A DNA stretch of 34,153 nucleotides from positions 1 to 34,153 of IMG/VR virus record IMGVR_UViG_3300035660_000048, one strand, 5' to 3'. The position numbers and the translations under genes were made by a program. Shown here piece after piece: positions 12,625 through 20,649 of this stretch. The notes under the pieces were generated by a model. That model searched no databases, had not been told where the DNA came from, and was given only the letters and a program-made list of their open reading frames with translations. How positions within the stretch are numbered: position 1 is the first letter of the stretch; every line of letters begins with the position of its first letter. The DNA comes from a virus.

Positions 12625-13863
12625 ATGGAGTTTCCCGCTCCGCCGTCATCCTGGGACACCTATGCAGTCAGCGACGTTGGGCCGCTGCTCGCATATCTCT
12701 GGAACGCGGCCGTGGCGATTCACACCAACGTGCTCGCGGCCGTTGCTGACGTCCAGGCCGGGATCACGATTTTGCTGGAGCGAATCACGGACGCAGTCGC
12801 AACGGCGGCTGCTCTCGCCGCGCACGAGAGCAATCTCGCCACGGCCCAGGCCGACCTCTCAACGCTCCTCACTCGAATCACGGATATCGTTGCGAGCGCT
12901 ACCACGCTCGCAAGTCATGATGCGAAACTGGGTACCGCCCAGGGGGATCTGACCACGCTCGTCTCCCGTGTTACGGGAATCGTGGCGCTAGGCACCGATC
13001 TCGCGACGCTCGACGCCAAAGCCGCGCTCGAAAGCACGCTCGCCGCGATCAAGGGCGGCGACTGGGGCGAGAACGACACGATGCACAACGCCGTCGCCTA
13101 TGCGAATCTCAGCAATCAGCGCATCGGCGATCCGGGGAGTTACGGCGGAGGCTCAGTGCTGTCGCGCCTCGGCGACGATACGGCGATCGCCAAAGCAGCC
13201 GCACTCACGACCGCTCAGGGCGACCTCACGACCCTTCTCGCGCGCGTGACGGCGGCCGTCGCGACCGCCTCCGCGCTCTCGACGCATGACGGCAAACTCG
13301 ATACGGCGCAGGGGAATCTCACGACGATCCTCTCCCGCGTGACTGAGGCCGTCGCGACCGCCTCGGCACTCTCGACCCACGACGGGAAACTCGATACGGC
13401 GCAGGGAAATCTCACGACGCTCCTCGCCCGCGTGACTGAGGCCGTCGCGACCGCCTCGGCGCTCTCGACGCATGACGGCAAACTTGATACAGCCCAGGGG
13501 AATCTCACAACGCTCCTCACGCGCGTGACAGAGGCCGTCGCAACTGCCGCGAATCTCGCGACGCTCGACGGCAAGGCCGCGCTGGAAACAACGCTCGGAA
13601 ACCGCCCGACCCTTACACAGATCGAGGCGAGCACTGTCCTGGCGAAACAGACGGAACTCCTCCGCGCACTCGGACTCGTCCACGAGAACATGTACCTCGA
13701 TACGATCGTCACCGACTCCAACGGCAATCTCACGAGCGGTCGGCTCCGATCCTACTCGGCAGCCGGCTCCGTCGGCACGGATGCCGACGTTCTCGCCACA
13801 TACACGATCACGGCGGTCTACACCGGCACGGCGCTCACGAGCTACAAGGTCGTGAAAACATGA
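12625..13863 (+). CDS. Repetitive fibre / neck-appendage-like protein
   Basis: 412 residues; GGAG precedes ATG. Seven 31-residue units start near residues 47, 78, 109, 201, 232, 263 and 294, with consensus LTTLLARVTEAVATASALST, then HDGKLDTAQGN. They look like a shaft of coiled-coil type. Residues 131-200 are a non-repeat insert. The C-terminus (LDTIVTDSNGNLTSGRLRSY ... TYTITAVYTGTALTSYKVVK) resembles a small beta domain found at the end of phage fibre or neck proteins. It lies before the terminase genes, unlike the other tail genes. Structural role likely; exact place in the virion unknown. Confidence 0.6.
   Translation: MEFPAPPSSWDTYAVSDVGPLLAYLWNAAVAIHTNVLAAVADVQAGITILLERITDAVATAAALAAHESNLATAQADLSTLLTRITDIVASATTLASHDAKLGTAQGDLTTLVSRVTGIVALGTDLATLDAKAALESTLAAIKGGDWGENDTMHNAVAYANLSNQRIGDPGSYGGGSVLSRLGDDTAIAKAAALTTAQGDLTTLLARVTAAVATASALSTHDGKLDTAQGNLTTILSRVTEAVATASALSTHDGKLDTAQGNLTTLLARVTEAVATASALSTHDGKLDTAQGNLTTLLTRVTEAVATAANLATLDGKAALETTLGNRPTLTQIEASTVLAKQTELLRALGLVHENMYLDTIVTDSNGNLTSGRLRSYSAAGSVGTDADVLATYTITAVYTGTALTSYKVVKT
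13225..13596 (+). repeat. 93-bp tandem repeat, four units
   Basis: Units at 13225, 13318, 13411 and 13504 are nearly identical at DNA level (for example CTCTCGAC.CA.GACGG.AA), showing recent duplication and possible copy-number change without frame loss. Confidence 0.85.
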
Positions 13864-13871
13864 ACCGGAAA

Positions 13872-13986
13872 CGACTGATAACACGGATAGCACGGATACG
13901 ATTTTTACCACAGAGTTCACAGAGATCACAGAGATCGGATTCGAGTTTCGAGTTTCGAGTTTTGCTTTCCCTCTGTGGTGAATCTC
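13872..13986. repeat. Compound repeat island (A half, C, E, reverse C)
   Basis: Type A half-copy 6 (13872-13900), type C (ACCACAGAGTTCACAGAGAT, 13909-13937), type E (TTCGAGTTTCGAGTTTCGAG, 13939-13963) and reverse type C (CCCTCTGTGGTGAATC, about 13968-13986) stand end to end. No gene lies here. Confidence 0.85.
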
Positions 13987-14002
13987 TGAATCGAGAGGTG
14001 AC

Positions 14003-14278
14003 ATGATTCTGCGAGCTCAGGATATCGCCACGATGGGACGGATAGGACGGACAGGACAGATACTCGCTACGCTCGGGCGTCTCGCCAGTGGAGTGCTCGT
14101 AGTTCTGCGGACGGGCGTTCGGATTCTCTGCTCGGCCGCGGCCCACGTCGGCCGCTCGGGCGTCGCCGCCCGTGGCGTCGCATCCGCGATCGCATCCGGC
14201 CGCGCGAGAACCGGGATCTCCGTTCGCCAGGGCAGCGGATCGGCGACCGGCCACGTCGCCCGGGGGGACGTGAGATGA
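14003..14278 (+). CDS. Small basic protein, unknown
   Basis: 91 residues; GAGAGGTGAC precedes ATG. An N-terminal hydrophobic part (ATLGRLASGVLVVLRTGVRI) and a Gly/Ser/Arg-rich end. Codons 11-20 (MGRIGRTGQI) are read from a type B-like array in reverse orientation. Overlaps the next gene by ATGA. Low similarity expected to anything known. Confidence 0.4.
   Translation: MILRAQDIATMGRIGRTGQILATLGRLASGVLVVLRTGVRILCSAAAHVGRSGVAARGVASAIASGRARTGISVRQGSGSATGHVARGDVR
14033..14061. repeat. Type B array 7 (reverse orientation, in frame)
   Basis: GGGACGGATAGGACGGACAG and GACAG: the complement-sense form of the type B unit inside the gene at 14003. Confidence 0.6.
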
Positions 14279-14604
14279 CCGATCACATCATCGTGACCCA
14301 GAACGATACGCCGACGCTGACGTTCACCTGCGTCTATGAGGATACGGGATTGCCGATCGACCTGAGCACGGCCACGCTCCTGCTCGTCTGCAAAACGGCA
14401 GACCTCGTAACGACATTGTTCACGAAACTCGACGCGACGTTCGGAAAATCGCAGGCGGCTTCGGGGATCGTGACAGTCGTGCTCTCGGCGACAGATACGG
14501 CCGTCGCAGCCGACCGCGCCGTCGGCGAGCTTCAGGCGACGATCGGCTCGACGGTGCTCACGCTCTCACGATTCATTCTCACGATCAGGGATGATCTGGC
14601 ATAG
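14275..14604 (+). CDS. BppU-N-like small structural protein
   Basis: 109 residues; start overlaps the previous stop. All-beta pattern DTPTLTFTCVYEDTGLPIDL, then STATLLLVCKTAD .. GIVTVVLSATDT .. GELQATIGSTVLTL resembles the N-terminal domain of phage baseplate upper/fibre adaptor proteins. The TAG stop lies in type B array 8. Probably a virion component paired with the fibre gene just upstream. Confidence 0.5.
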   Translation: MTDHIIVTQNDTPTLTFTCVYEDTGLPIDLSTATLLLVCKTADLVTTLFTKLDATFGKSQAASGIVTVVLSATDTAVAADRAVGELQATIGSTVLTLSRFILTIRDDLA

Positions 14605-14630
14605 GTCCTCTAGGTCCTATTCGTCCTATG
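14601..14630. repeat. Type B array 8 (stop plus start)
   Basis: ATAGGTCCTCTAGGTCCTAT and TCGTCCTATG: the first unit gives the TAG stop of the upstream gene and the last the ATG at 14628. Confidence 0.9.
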
Positions 14631-15218
14631 AGCAGAACGCGGATCAGCCACGAGAAACTCCAGGCGGTGCGAGCCGCCTACAAACGCGCCGGCTCGATCG
14701 GCGGCACCTGGGCGATCCTCCATGAGAAAGAGCCGGAGATGCGGGTCAGCATGGCCTCGATCGCGACGGAGCTGAAGCATCACAAAAAACAGTGGCTGCG
14801 CGAGTTCGAGCGGGACACCGCCATCGAACAGGCGAAAGAAGAGGCCCACCTCAAGGGCTTGAAACGGTGGGAGGTCGAGATCGTCGGCGGACTGGAAAAG
14901 GTGTTCCGAAAACTCAGGGACAAAATCCTCGACTCGCGGAAGTTCAACTCTCAGGACGTGTTCTCGCTCGCGCGAGCGGCGGATACGATCCACCGAATCG
15001 TCACCGGCGGCGACATCCGGCCCGACTTCGGCCGCGCCCGCGATTTCGAGATCTTCTGGGAGCTGCTCCTCGACGATCGCAACGTCGGCGAGTATCTCAA
15101 AAACGCCGGCATCAAACGGAAACTGCTGATGGAATATCAGCGACGCCGCACCATCGCCGAGTTCGCTGGTGATTCATCCGATAGGTCGAATAGGTCGCAT
15201 AGGTCCGATAATGACTGA
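14628..15218 (+). CDS. Small terminase subunit candidate
   Basis: 196 residues. Start ATG is the end of type B array 8 and has no proper ribosome site. N-terminal HTH (ISHEKLQAVRAAYKRAGSIG, ... ASIATELKHHKKQW) fits a DNA-binding TerS head domain. A helical middle (KGLKRWEVEIVGGLEKVFRK) would form the oligomer. The end DSSDRSNRSHRSD is encoded by type B array 9. It lies immediately before, and overlaps by 8 nt, the large terminase gene. Assignment depends on position plus HTH. Confidence 0.65.
   Translation: MSRTRISHEKLQAVRAAYKRAGSIGGTWAILHEKEPEMRVSMASIATELKHHKKQWLREFERDTAIEQAKEEAHLKGLKRWEVEIVGGLEKVFRKLRDKILDSRKFNSQDVFSLARAADTIHRIVTGGDIRPDFGRARDFEIFWELLLDDRNVGEYLKNAGIKRKLLMEYQRRRTIAEFAGDSSDRSNRSHRSDND
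15178..15210. repeat. Type B array 9 (in frame, before terminase start)
   Basis: CCGATAGGTCGAATAGGTCG and CATAGGTCC units, coding for the C-terminus of the small terminase candidate and ending at the ATG of the large terminase. Confidence 0.85.
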
Positions 15219-16656
15219 CCGCGTCGTCAAACTCGTGCGTGGCGGCCCCCGCTGGCGGCCGGCGAATCCGAAGCGTGTCGAACGCTGCCGGGCCAGCACC
15301 GAGGAGTTCGGCCGCGCTTATCTCGCGCACCACTTTTTCGCGCCGAGTGCGCCGTTCCATCTGGAGCTCGACAGGCACTTTGAGAATCCGGCTTCGATCA
15401 CCAAAGTCGCACGCGAGCACGGGAAAACGACGCGGCTCTTCGCCCGGCTCCTCCGGGCGATCTGCTACCGGGAGGTCCATTATCCGCTGGTGATCCGAGC
15501 GACCGACGACGAGGCGATGCGATTCGTCAGCGACGTGCGGCTCGAACTTGAAACGAATGAACTCCTCCGCATGGATTTCGGCGATCTCGTCGGCCGCCGC
15601 AAATGGACGGAGCACCTGTTCATCACTCGCGGCAGCGATATCTGCGTCCACGGCGAGGGAGCGTTGGCCAAAGTGCGCGGGATCAAACACCGCCAGTATC
15701 GACCCGACTGGTTGATCATTGATGATCTGGAGAACGACGAGCATGTCGAGAGCGAATCGACTCGCATCCGCTGTGAGCGTTGGTTCAGGCGAGCGCTCCT
15801 CAACACGCTCGCGCCCGGCGCGCGGATCACGATGATGGGGACACCGCTCCCGCATTCGCTCCTCCAGAAACTCTGCAAGAGCGGGGAGTACTCAGTCGCC
15901 GAGTTTCCGGCGGAGTGCGTCGCAGATGAACGAGATGGACAGGGGAAACAGCGGATTCCGTTGTGGCCGGAGATGTGGCCGATCGAACGGCTCGATGCGC
16001 GAAAAGCGAAAATCGGTTCCGTCGCCTACGCCCAGGAATTCATGCTCCGCGAGGCGAGCGATGAGACGGTCCTCGTGAAAGATTCATGGCTCCAGTTCTA
16101 TGAGCCGGGCGAGATTGTGCGGCTCTCGCTCGAGCAATTCCTCGGCGTCGATCTCGCCATCCGTGAGAAGAAAACGAATGACAAGTTCGCGGCCGTCACG
16201 ATTGGGATCACCACCGACGGCCACGTATATGTGCTCTCGTATCTCAATGAACGGATTCCGTTCCCGGCGCAGCGCGAGAGGACTCTCCATCTCTATCGCG
16301 TCTTCCGTCATCGGCGGATGGGGATCGAGACGAACGCATACCAGCTCGCGTTCAAGCAGGCGCTCGACGAGCGCGGCGCCGAGGAACGGCTCTGGCCGCC
16401 GACCGTCGAGTTCACGCGCACGAAGTCGAAGGATTTTTACTGGCAGAAAATCGCGGTCGCCGCCGAGGCCGGGCGGCTACACGTCCGTCACGACATGACG
16501 GAACTCATCGACCAGCTCACCACGAAATCCGATCACGATGATCTCGTGGACGCGCTTGAGATGGCGATGGCCGTCGCGGAGAAACGGTCCGGCCCGCTCG
16601 AATGCTACACAAGCGGCGAGGAGCTGGCCGCGGTCCGTGAAACGAAAACATGGTGA
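15211..16656 (+). CDS. Large terminase subunit
   Basis: 481 residues. ATPase domain: variant Walker A AREHGKTT at 67-74 and Walker B WLIIDDLE at 167-174. Nuclease domain: LGVDLAI (about 312-318) supplies the first metal-binding Asp, and DHDDLVDALEMA near 444-455 the last acidic residues. It would drive DNA into proheads and cut it. The ATG lies in ATGACTGA, overlapping the small terminase stop, with no ribosome site: translation is probably coupled. Mu gp28-like by place (next to the DUF935 portal). Confidence 0.9.
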   Translation: MTDRVVKLVRGGPRWRPANPKRVERCRASTEEFGRAYLAHHFFAPSAPFHLELDRHFENPASITKVAREHGKTTRLFARLLRAICYREVHYPLVIRATDDEAMRFVSDVRLELETNELLRMDFGDLVGRRKWTEHLFITRGSDICVHGEGALAKVRGIKHRQYRPDWLIIDDLENDEHVESESTRIRCERWFRRALLNTLAPGARITMMGTPLPHSLLQKLCKSGEYSVAEFPAECVADERDGQGKQRIPLWPEMWPIERLDARKAKIGSVAYAQEFMLREASDETVLVKDSWLQFYEPGEIVRLSLEQFLGVDLAIREKKTNDKFAAVTIGITTDGHVYVLSYLNERIPFPAQRERTLHLYRVFRHRRMGIETNAYQLAFKQALDERGAEERLWPPTVEFTRTKSKDFYWQKIAVAAEAGRLHVRHDMTELIDQLTTKSDHDDLVDALEMAMAVAEKRSGPLECYTSGEELAAVRETKTW

Positions 16657-16676
16657 GCGAATGCGAGAGGTCGAAT

Positions 16677-16752
16677 CACCACGGATAACACGGATTACAC
16701 AGATAGCACGGATCGAATCAGTGCTATCCGATTCATCCGTGTTATCAGTGGT
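16677..16752. repeat. Type A palindromic repeat, copy 7
   Basis: CACCACGGATAACACGGATT on the left and ATCCGTGTTATCAGTGGT on the right, 20 nt after the terminase stop. 16753-16860 holds no convincing gene; a 36-codon frame at 16758 lacks a ribosome site. Confidence 0.8.
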
Positions 16753-16857
16753 CGCTTATGTCAATGGCCGGGACCGAGAGAGTAGCGTTTTCCTGGCCTC
16801 CGCGAAATCGCGGTTCCGGCCAGTTTCTCGAGGTAACCGGTGCACCGGACGGGGTAG

Positions 16858-16893
16858 GCCGTTCATGAACGTTCATGAACATTCATGAACGGC
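16858..16893. promoter_or_regulatory. Triple palindrome (operator-like)
   Basis: GTTCATGAAC, GTTCATGAAC and ATTCATGAAC in tandem at 16861-16890. Each of the first two is a perfect 10-bp palindrome, and with flanking GCC/GGC the 36 bp read the same on both strands except for one position pair. It lies 29 nt upstream of the portal gene. It is a candidate binding site for a dimeric regulator, or a cruciform/hairpin. Confidence 0.55.
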
Positions 16894-16921
16894 TTCCTGG
16901 GCATTCCGGGAGATAGGTCGG

Positions 16922-19213
16922 ATGGCCCGAAAAGCTCAAAATCAGGTGGCGCTGGCTGAGCCGCCGAAATCCGAGGCGCGGAAGCGCGTTGAAAAGCGCG
17001 AACTGGGCGAGCTCGGGGCCGCCGAATCGACCTGGCTCGGCACGCTGAAACTCAGCACCTACAATCCCGATGACCTCGTCACCGCGAAAGGCGGTCTCAC
17101 CGTCTACCAGAAAATGACGGCCGATCCCGTCGTGAAAAAATCGCTCCGCGAGGTCATCCTCCGCGTGATCGCGCTCCCGTGGCAGATCACCGCCGCGACG
17201 GAGGACGAACGCGATCAGGACGTGGCCGATTTCGTGCAGTGGAACTTCGACAACATCGAGGGCGTGTTCTCGAAGGATTTGTGGGACCTCTGCGATGCGC
17301 TCACCGCCGGATTCTCGATCACGGAACCGGTCTATCAGTATCTCGATCGCCGGCCGTGGGCCGGGCGGATCGGACTGAAGGCGCTGAAATCCAAGGATCC
17401 GCAGTATTGGGGATTCAAGCTCGACCGATTCCGCAATCTCCAGAAATTGATCTGCTCCATCGACGGCAAGCAGGAGGAATTCGAGCCAGCGGATTTCATC
17501 GTCTATTCCCATCTTGCCCGTTACGAGGACCCGCACGGCCAGAGCGAATTGCGCGCGGCCTATCGCGCTTGGTGGCTGAAAGATACCGCCATGAAACTCA
17601 GGGCCGTCTTCGTCGAACGCTACGCGAATCCGCTCCCGGTTGGCAAATTCCCACGCGGCACAAAAAAAGAGGAAGTCGATAAATGGCTCACATGCCTCAA
17701 GCGGATTCAGGCTGAGACGGCCTTCGTCATCCCGGATGATCTCGCCCTCGAACTCAAGCAGATCACGACGGCCACCGACCAGGTTTTCCATTCGGCGATT
17801 GTCGATTGTAACGACGAGATCACGAGCGGCATCCTGATGGCGACGATCACGGGCAGCGTGCCGGAGGTCGGTGCTCGATCGCTCGGCGAAGTCCACGAGC
17901 GCACGCGCGATCTTGTGGTGCCCTTCCTCGCTGCTCTCATCGCCGACACGCTCAACGAGCAGCTCGTGAAGCGCCTCGTCGAGATGAACTTCGCGGTCGA
18001 GGAGCCGCCGACGTTCGGGTTCGTGATTCAGGAATCGGTCGATCTCGAACGCGAATCGCGGATCGACGATACGCTCGTGAATCGCGTGCGCCTGCCCCTC
18101 TCGAAAACCTACTTCTACGAAAAGTACGGCCGGCCCGAGCCTGAGGATGAGGAGGAACTCGTCGAGGGCGCAACCGTGCCGACGGCCGCGCTCTTCGCCG
18201 AAGATAGGTCGAATAGGGCCTATCGGTCCTATGCCGAGGAGGACCTCCTCGAGCAGCAGCAGGCCGGTCAGCTCCAGCGCGAGAATGCCGATCTCGATGC
18301 GGTCTATTCAGCCGCCCGCGCTCAGGCCATGCCGACGTTCGAGACCATCTTCGATGCCATCGAGCAGCGGGCCGAGCGGTCCGGCCAGTTCGCACTCGAT
18401 CGCACCGCGCGCGACTACGGCCAGATCGGCAAGATCACGGGCGCGATCAACGTCGGCGAGCTCCAGGAGATCGTCGAACGGCTCATCGTCACGGCCGATC
18501 TCGCCGGCCGACTCCACTCGACTCAGGTGATGAAACGGCTCCATCAGCGATATGCGCCGCCTGAGGAGAAACGGAACTGGCCGGAGTTCGAGAAATTTGC
18601 GGAGAGCATCCGCACATTACTGACGGATACGGAGGCCCGTGATATCCTCGCTGGGAAAATCCCGATGACGCGGACTCAGTTCAATCTCCTCCGCGGCGTG
18701 GCGAGGGACAAGGCGTTCACGGTCGCGGGCCTTGCGAAAAACGGGATCGCGAATGACGTGCAGCCGCTCGTGCTCCAGGCATTCGACGCTGGCTGGGACT
18801 TCGACCGATTCCGGTCGGAGCTCCAGCGAAAGCGGCTGACCTACATCGACGAGGTGTTCGGCGGCGGCGCCGAGGGCGAACCGATCTCCGATCGACATGC
18901 GGAGACGATTTTCCGAACGAACATGATGTCCGCGTATAACGGCGGCCGCCGTGCCGCGATGGAGGACCCGCAGCTCGCCGACATGTTCCCAGCGTGGCAG
19001 TACTCGGCGGTGATGGACGGCCGGACTCGGCCCGCTCATGCCGAAATGGACCGGAAGGTTTTCCTGAAGACCGATCCGATCTGGAAAATCTGGTATCCGC
19101 CGAACGGATACAACTGCCGATGCAGCGTCTATCCGGTCGTGAAATGGCAGTTGACGCCGGACATGATCAGCGACTATCCGACGGGGAAACCCGATGTCGG
19201 ATTTGGAGGCTGA
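16922..19213 (+). CDS. Portal protein (DUF935, Mu gp29-like) fused to gpF-like head morphogenesis domain
   Basis: 763 residues. Residues 1-425 fit the DUF935 portal family (for example RAAYRAWWLKDTAMKLRAVF, then ERYANPLPVGKFPRGTKKEE). Residues 620-763 fit the Mu gpF minor head protein: ETIFRTNMMSAYNGGRR .. MDGRTRPAHAEMDRKVF .. YNCRC at 730-734. In Mu these are separate neighbouring genes (29 and 30). Residues about 428-438 (DRSNRAYRSY) come from type B array 10, exactly where the portal domain ends, so the fusion may have passed through the repeat. GGGAG lies 12 nt before ATG. Confidence 0.88.
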   Translation: MARKAQNQVALAEPPKSEARKRVEKRELGELGAAESTWLGTLKLSTYNPDDLVTAKGGLTVYQKMTADPVVKKSLREVILRVIALPWQITAATEDERDQDVADFVQWNFDNIEGVFSKDLWDLCDALTAGFSITEPVYQYLDRRPWAGRIGLKALKSKDPQYWGFKLDRFRNLQKLICSIDGKQEEFEPADFIVYSHLARYEDPHGQSELRAAYRAWWLKDTAMKLRAVFVERYANPLPVGKFPRGTKKEEVDKWLTCLKRIQAETAFVIPDDLALELKQITTATDQVFHSAIVDCNDEITSGILMATITGSVPEVGARSLGEVHERTRDLVVPFLAALIADTLNEQLVKRLVEMNFAVEEPPTFGFVIQESVDLERESRIDDTLVNRVRLPLSKTYFYEKYGRPEPEDEEELVEGATVPTAALFAEDRSNRAYRSYAEEDLLEQQQAGQLQRENADLDAVYSAARAQAMPTFETIFDAIEQRAERSGQFALDRTARDYGQIGKITGAINVGELQEIVERLIVTADLAGRLHSTQVMKRLHQRYAPPEEKRNWPEFEKFAESIRTLLTDTEARDILAGKIPMTRTQFNLLRGVARDKAFTVAGLAKNGIANDVQPLVLQAFDAGWDFDRFRSELQRKRLTYIDEVFGGGAEGEPISDRHAETIFRTNMMSAYNGGRRAAMEDPQLADMFPAWQYSAVMDGRTRPAHAEMDRKVFLKTDPIWKIWYPPNGYNCRCSVYPVVKWQLTPDMISDYPTGKPDVGFGG
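18203..18232. repeat. Type B array 10 (in-frame linker in the portal-gpF fusion)
   Basis: GATAGGTCGAATAGGGCCTA and TCGGTCCTATG: three 9-bp units in open frame, ending in an ATG as at real gene starts. Confidence 0.88.
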
Positions 19214-19214
19214 G

Positions 19215-19252
19215 TTTCACCACAGAGGACACAGAGGTCACAGAGGACGGAG
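19215..19252. repeat. Type C array
   Basis: TTTCACCACAGAGGACACAG, AGGTCACAGAGGACGGAGG: three 9-bp units ending in GGAGGAG, the ribosome site for the gene at 19261. Confidence 0.85.
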
Positions 19253-19260
19253 GAGAGACG

Positions 19261-20586
19261 ATGCCTTACAAACATGAGCACAGCGCGAGAGTGGAGGAGC
19301 CGAGAAAATTCGTCGCGGAGTCATTTAGACGAATCAACATCACGGAGGGCGTGGATGCGATTATCGGAAAGTACAAAAGCGATCCCGATGGTTCGACCCA
19401 CGTCCAGGCGTATCGGTTCTCGATCTCGCAGTTCAGCGTGGGCGGCGCGAAAGAATGGTGCAAGGATCACGACGTGAAGTGGATTCTCTTCGAGCCGGCT
19501 GAGAAAGACGATTTTGCCGAACTCGCCGACATGGAGATATTCGATACGGCCGCACCGGAGGCGGCTGGATTCGATGCAGCTCAGATCGTGTCGAACTTCA
19601 CCGCGATCCCGCAGAAGGGAATCAACCTTGAGCCGCCGCTCGTTATCGGTCACGATGAGAATCAGCCACTCCTGACGGCGACGGGTTTGCCCGCCGCCGG
19701 TTGGATCGCTGGACTCAAACAGCAGGGCTCGAAGATTCTCGCGAGCGTTCGCGACGTGCCTCGCGTCGTCGCCGATCTGATCGGCAAGCGGGCCTACAAG
19801 AAAATTTCATGCGAGCTTTACCGCGACTTCCAGGGGATGGGCAATGCCCTCCGCCGAGTCGCGTTGTTGGGCGGGGAAATCCCCGCGATCAAGTCCCTCG
19901 ATGACGTGGCCGCATTATATGCGGACGCGCAGCAAACCGTCTGGATCACGTTCGCCCATGGCGTCGTGAAACCGGACACAGCAGATCAGGAGGATCGTCA
20001 GATGGCAGATCAAGCCAAGCAGTTCACAGAGGATCAGGTCAAGGACCTGATCACGAAGCAGGTCGAAACCGCGACCGCGAAACTCAGCGAGCAGATCGCC
20101 GCGAAGGACGCTGAGGTGAAAAAGCTCAGCGACGATCTCGTGAAGGCGCAGGTCGCGACGGTCGAGTTGCGCAAGGGCGCGGCCCGCACGGAGATCGTGC
20201 GGTTCGTCGAGGACCGCAAACGCGAGGGGAAGCTCCTCCCGAAGTTCGAGGAACTCGGCCTCGTGCGGTTCATGGAGGAACTCGACTCCACGAAGCCGGT
20301 GAAGTTCGCTGAGAAGATCGAGATCAGTCCTCTGGACTGGTTCAAGCGCTTCATCGGTGAGCTCCCGCAACTCGTGAAGCTCGGCGAGAAGGCGGGCGGC
20401 GGCGCTCCCGACGGTTCGCCGGAGATCCCGGCCGAGTTCGCGCACGTGAAGTTCACGGAGAAGCAGATCGCGGACATCCGCTTCTACCATGAGCACCGCG
20501 ACGAGTTCAAGAACATGCCGCTCCTGGACTATGTCCGGTTCAACGTCCTCGAAGGCAAGGTCACTCCGAAGGCGGAGAATAGATGA
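19261..20586 (+). CDS. Mu I-like prohead protease with scaffold domain
   Basis: 441 residues; GGAGGAGAG before ATG. Residues about 124-190 (PPLVIGHDENQPLLTATGLP, AAGWIAGL, RAYKKISCELYRDF) match the core of Mu-like gpI proteases, with GHD as the likely His of the active site and KKISCELY as the segment that holds the Ser in relatives. Residues 250-441 are a charged coiled coil typical of scaffold. In Mu, gene I encodes the protease and Z the scaffold from an internal start; the same layout is present here (see 20002). Confidence 0.8.
   Translation: MPYKHEHSARVEEPRKFVAESFRRINITEGVDAIIGKYKSDPDGSTHVQAYRFSISQFSVGGAKEWCKDHDVKWILFEPAEKDDFAELADMEIFDTAAPEAAGFDAAQIVSNFTAIPQKGINLEPPLVIGHDENQPLLTATGLPAAGWIAGLKQQGSKILASVRDVPRVVADLIGKRAYKKISCELYRDFQGMGNALRRVALLGGEIPAIKSLDDVAALYADAQQTVWITFAHGVVKPDTADQEDRQMADQAKQFTEDQVKDLITKQVETATAKLSEQIAAKDAEVKKLSDDLVKAQVATVELRKGAARTEIVRFVEDRKREGKLLPKFEELGLVRFMEELDSTKPVKFAEKIEISPLDWFKRFIGELPQLVKLGEKAGGGAPDGSPEIPAEFAHVKFTEKQIADIRFYHEHRDEFKNMPLLDYVRFNVLEGKVTPKAENR
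20002..20586 (+). CDS. Internal-start scaffold protein (Mu Z-like)
   Basis: ATG 20002 is in frame with the protease and has AGGAGG at 19988-19993 with an 8-nt gap, the best ribosome site in the region. The 194-residue product starts MADQAKQFTEDQ and is a coiled coil (TAKLSEQIAAKDAEVKKLSD) followed by a C-terminal segment that may bind the capsid protein. It would be the free scaffold, as with Mu Z within I. Confidence 0.75.
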   Translation: MADQAKQFTEDQVKDLITKQVETATAKLSEQIAAKDAEVKKLSDDLVKAQVATVELRKGAARTEIVRFVEDRKREGKLLPKFEELGLVRFMEELDSTKPVKFAEKIEISPLDWFKRFIGELPQLVKLGEKAGGGAPDGSPEIPAEFAHVKFTEKQIADIRFYHEHRDEFKNMPLLDYVRFNVLEGKVTPKAENR

Positions 20587-20649
20587 CGTTGCATACAATC
20601 TCTCCGCAGAGGCCAGAAAACGAGAACCCTCTAATGAGGAGAAAAACTG

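Noticed and set aside
16758-16868. 36-codon frame between terminase and portal
   Set aside because: No ribosome site; its end falls in the palindrome array.
20594-20599. TACAAT as a promoter before the decoration and capsid genes
   Set aside because: No matching -35 at 16-18 nt; support too weak.
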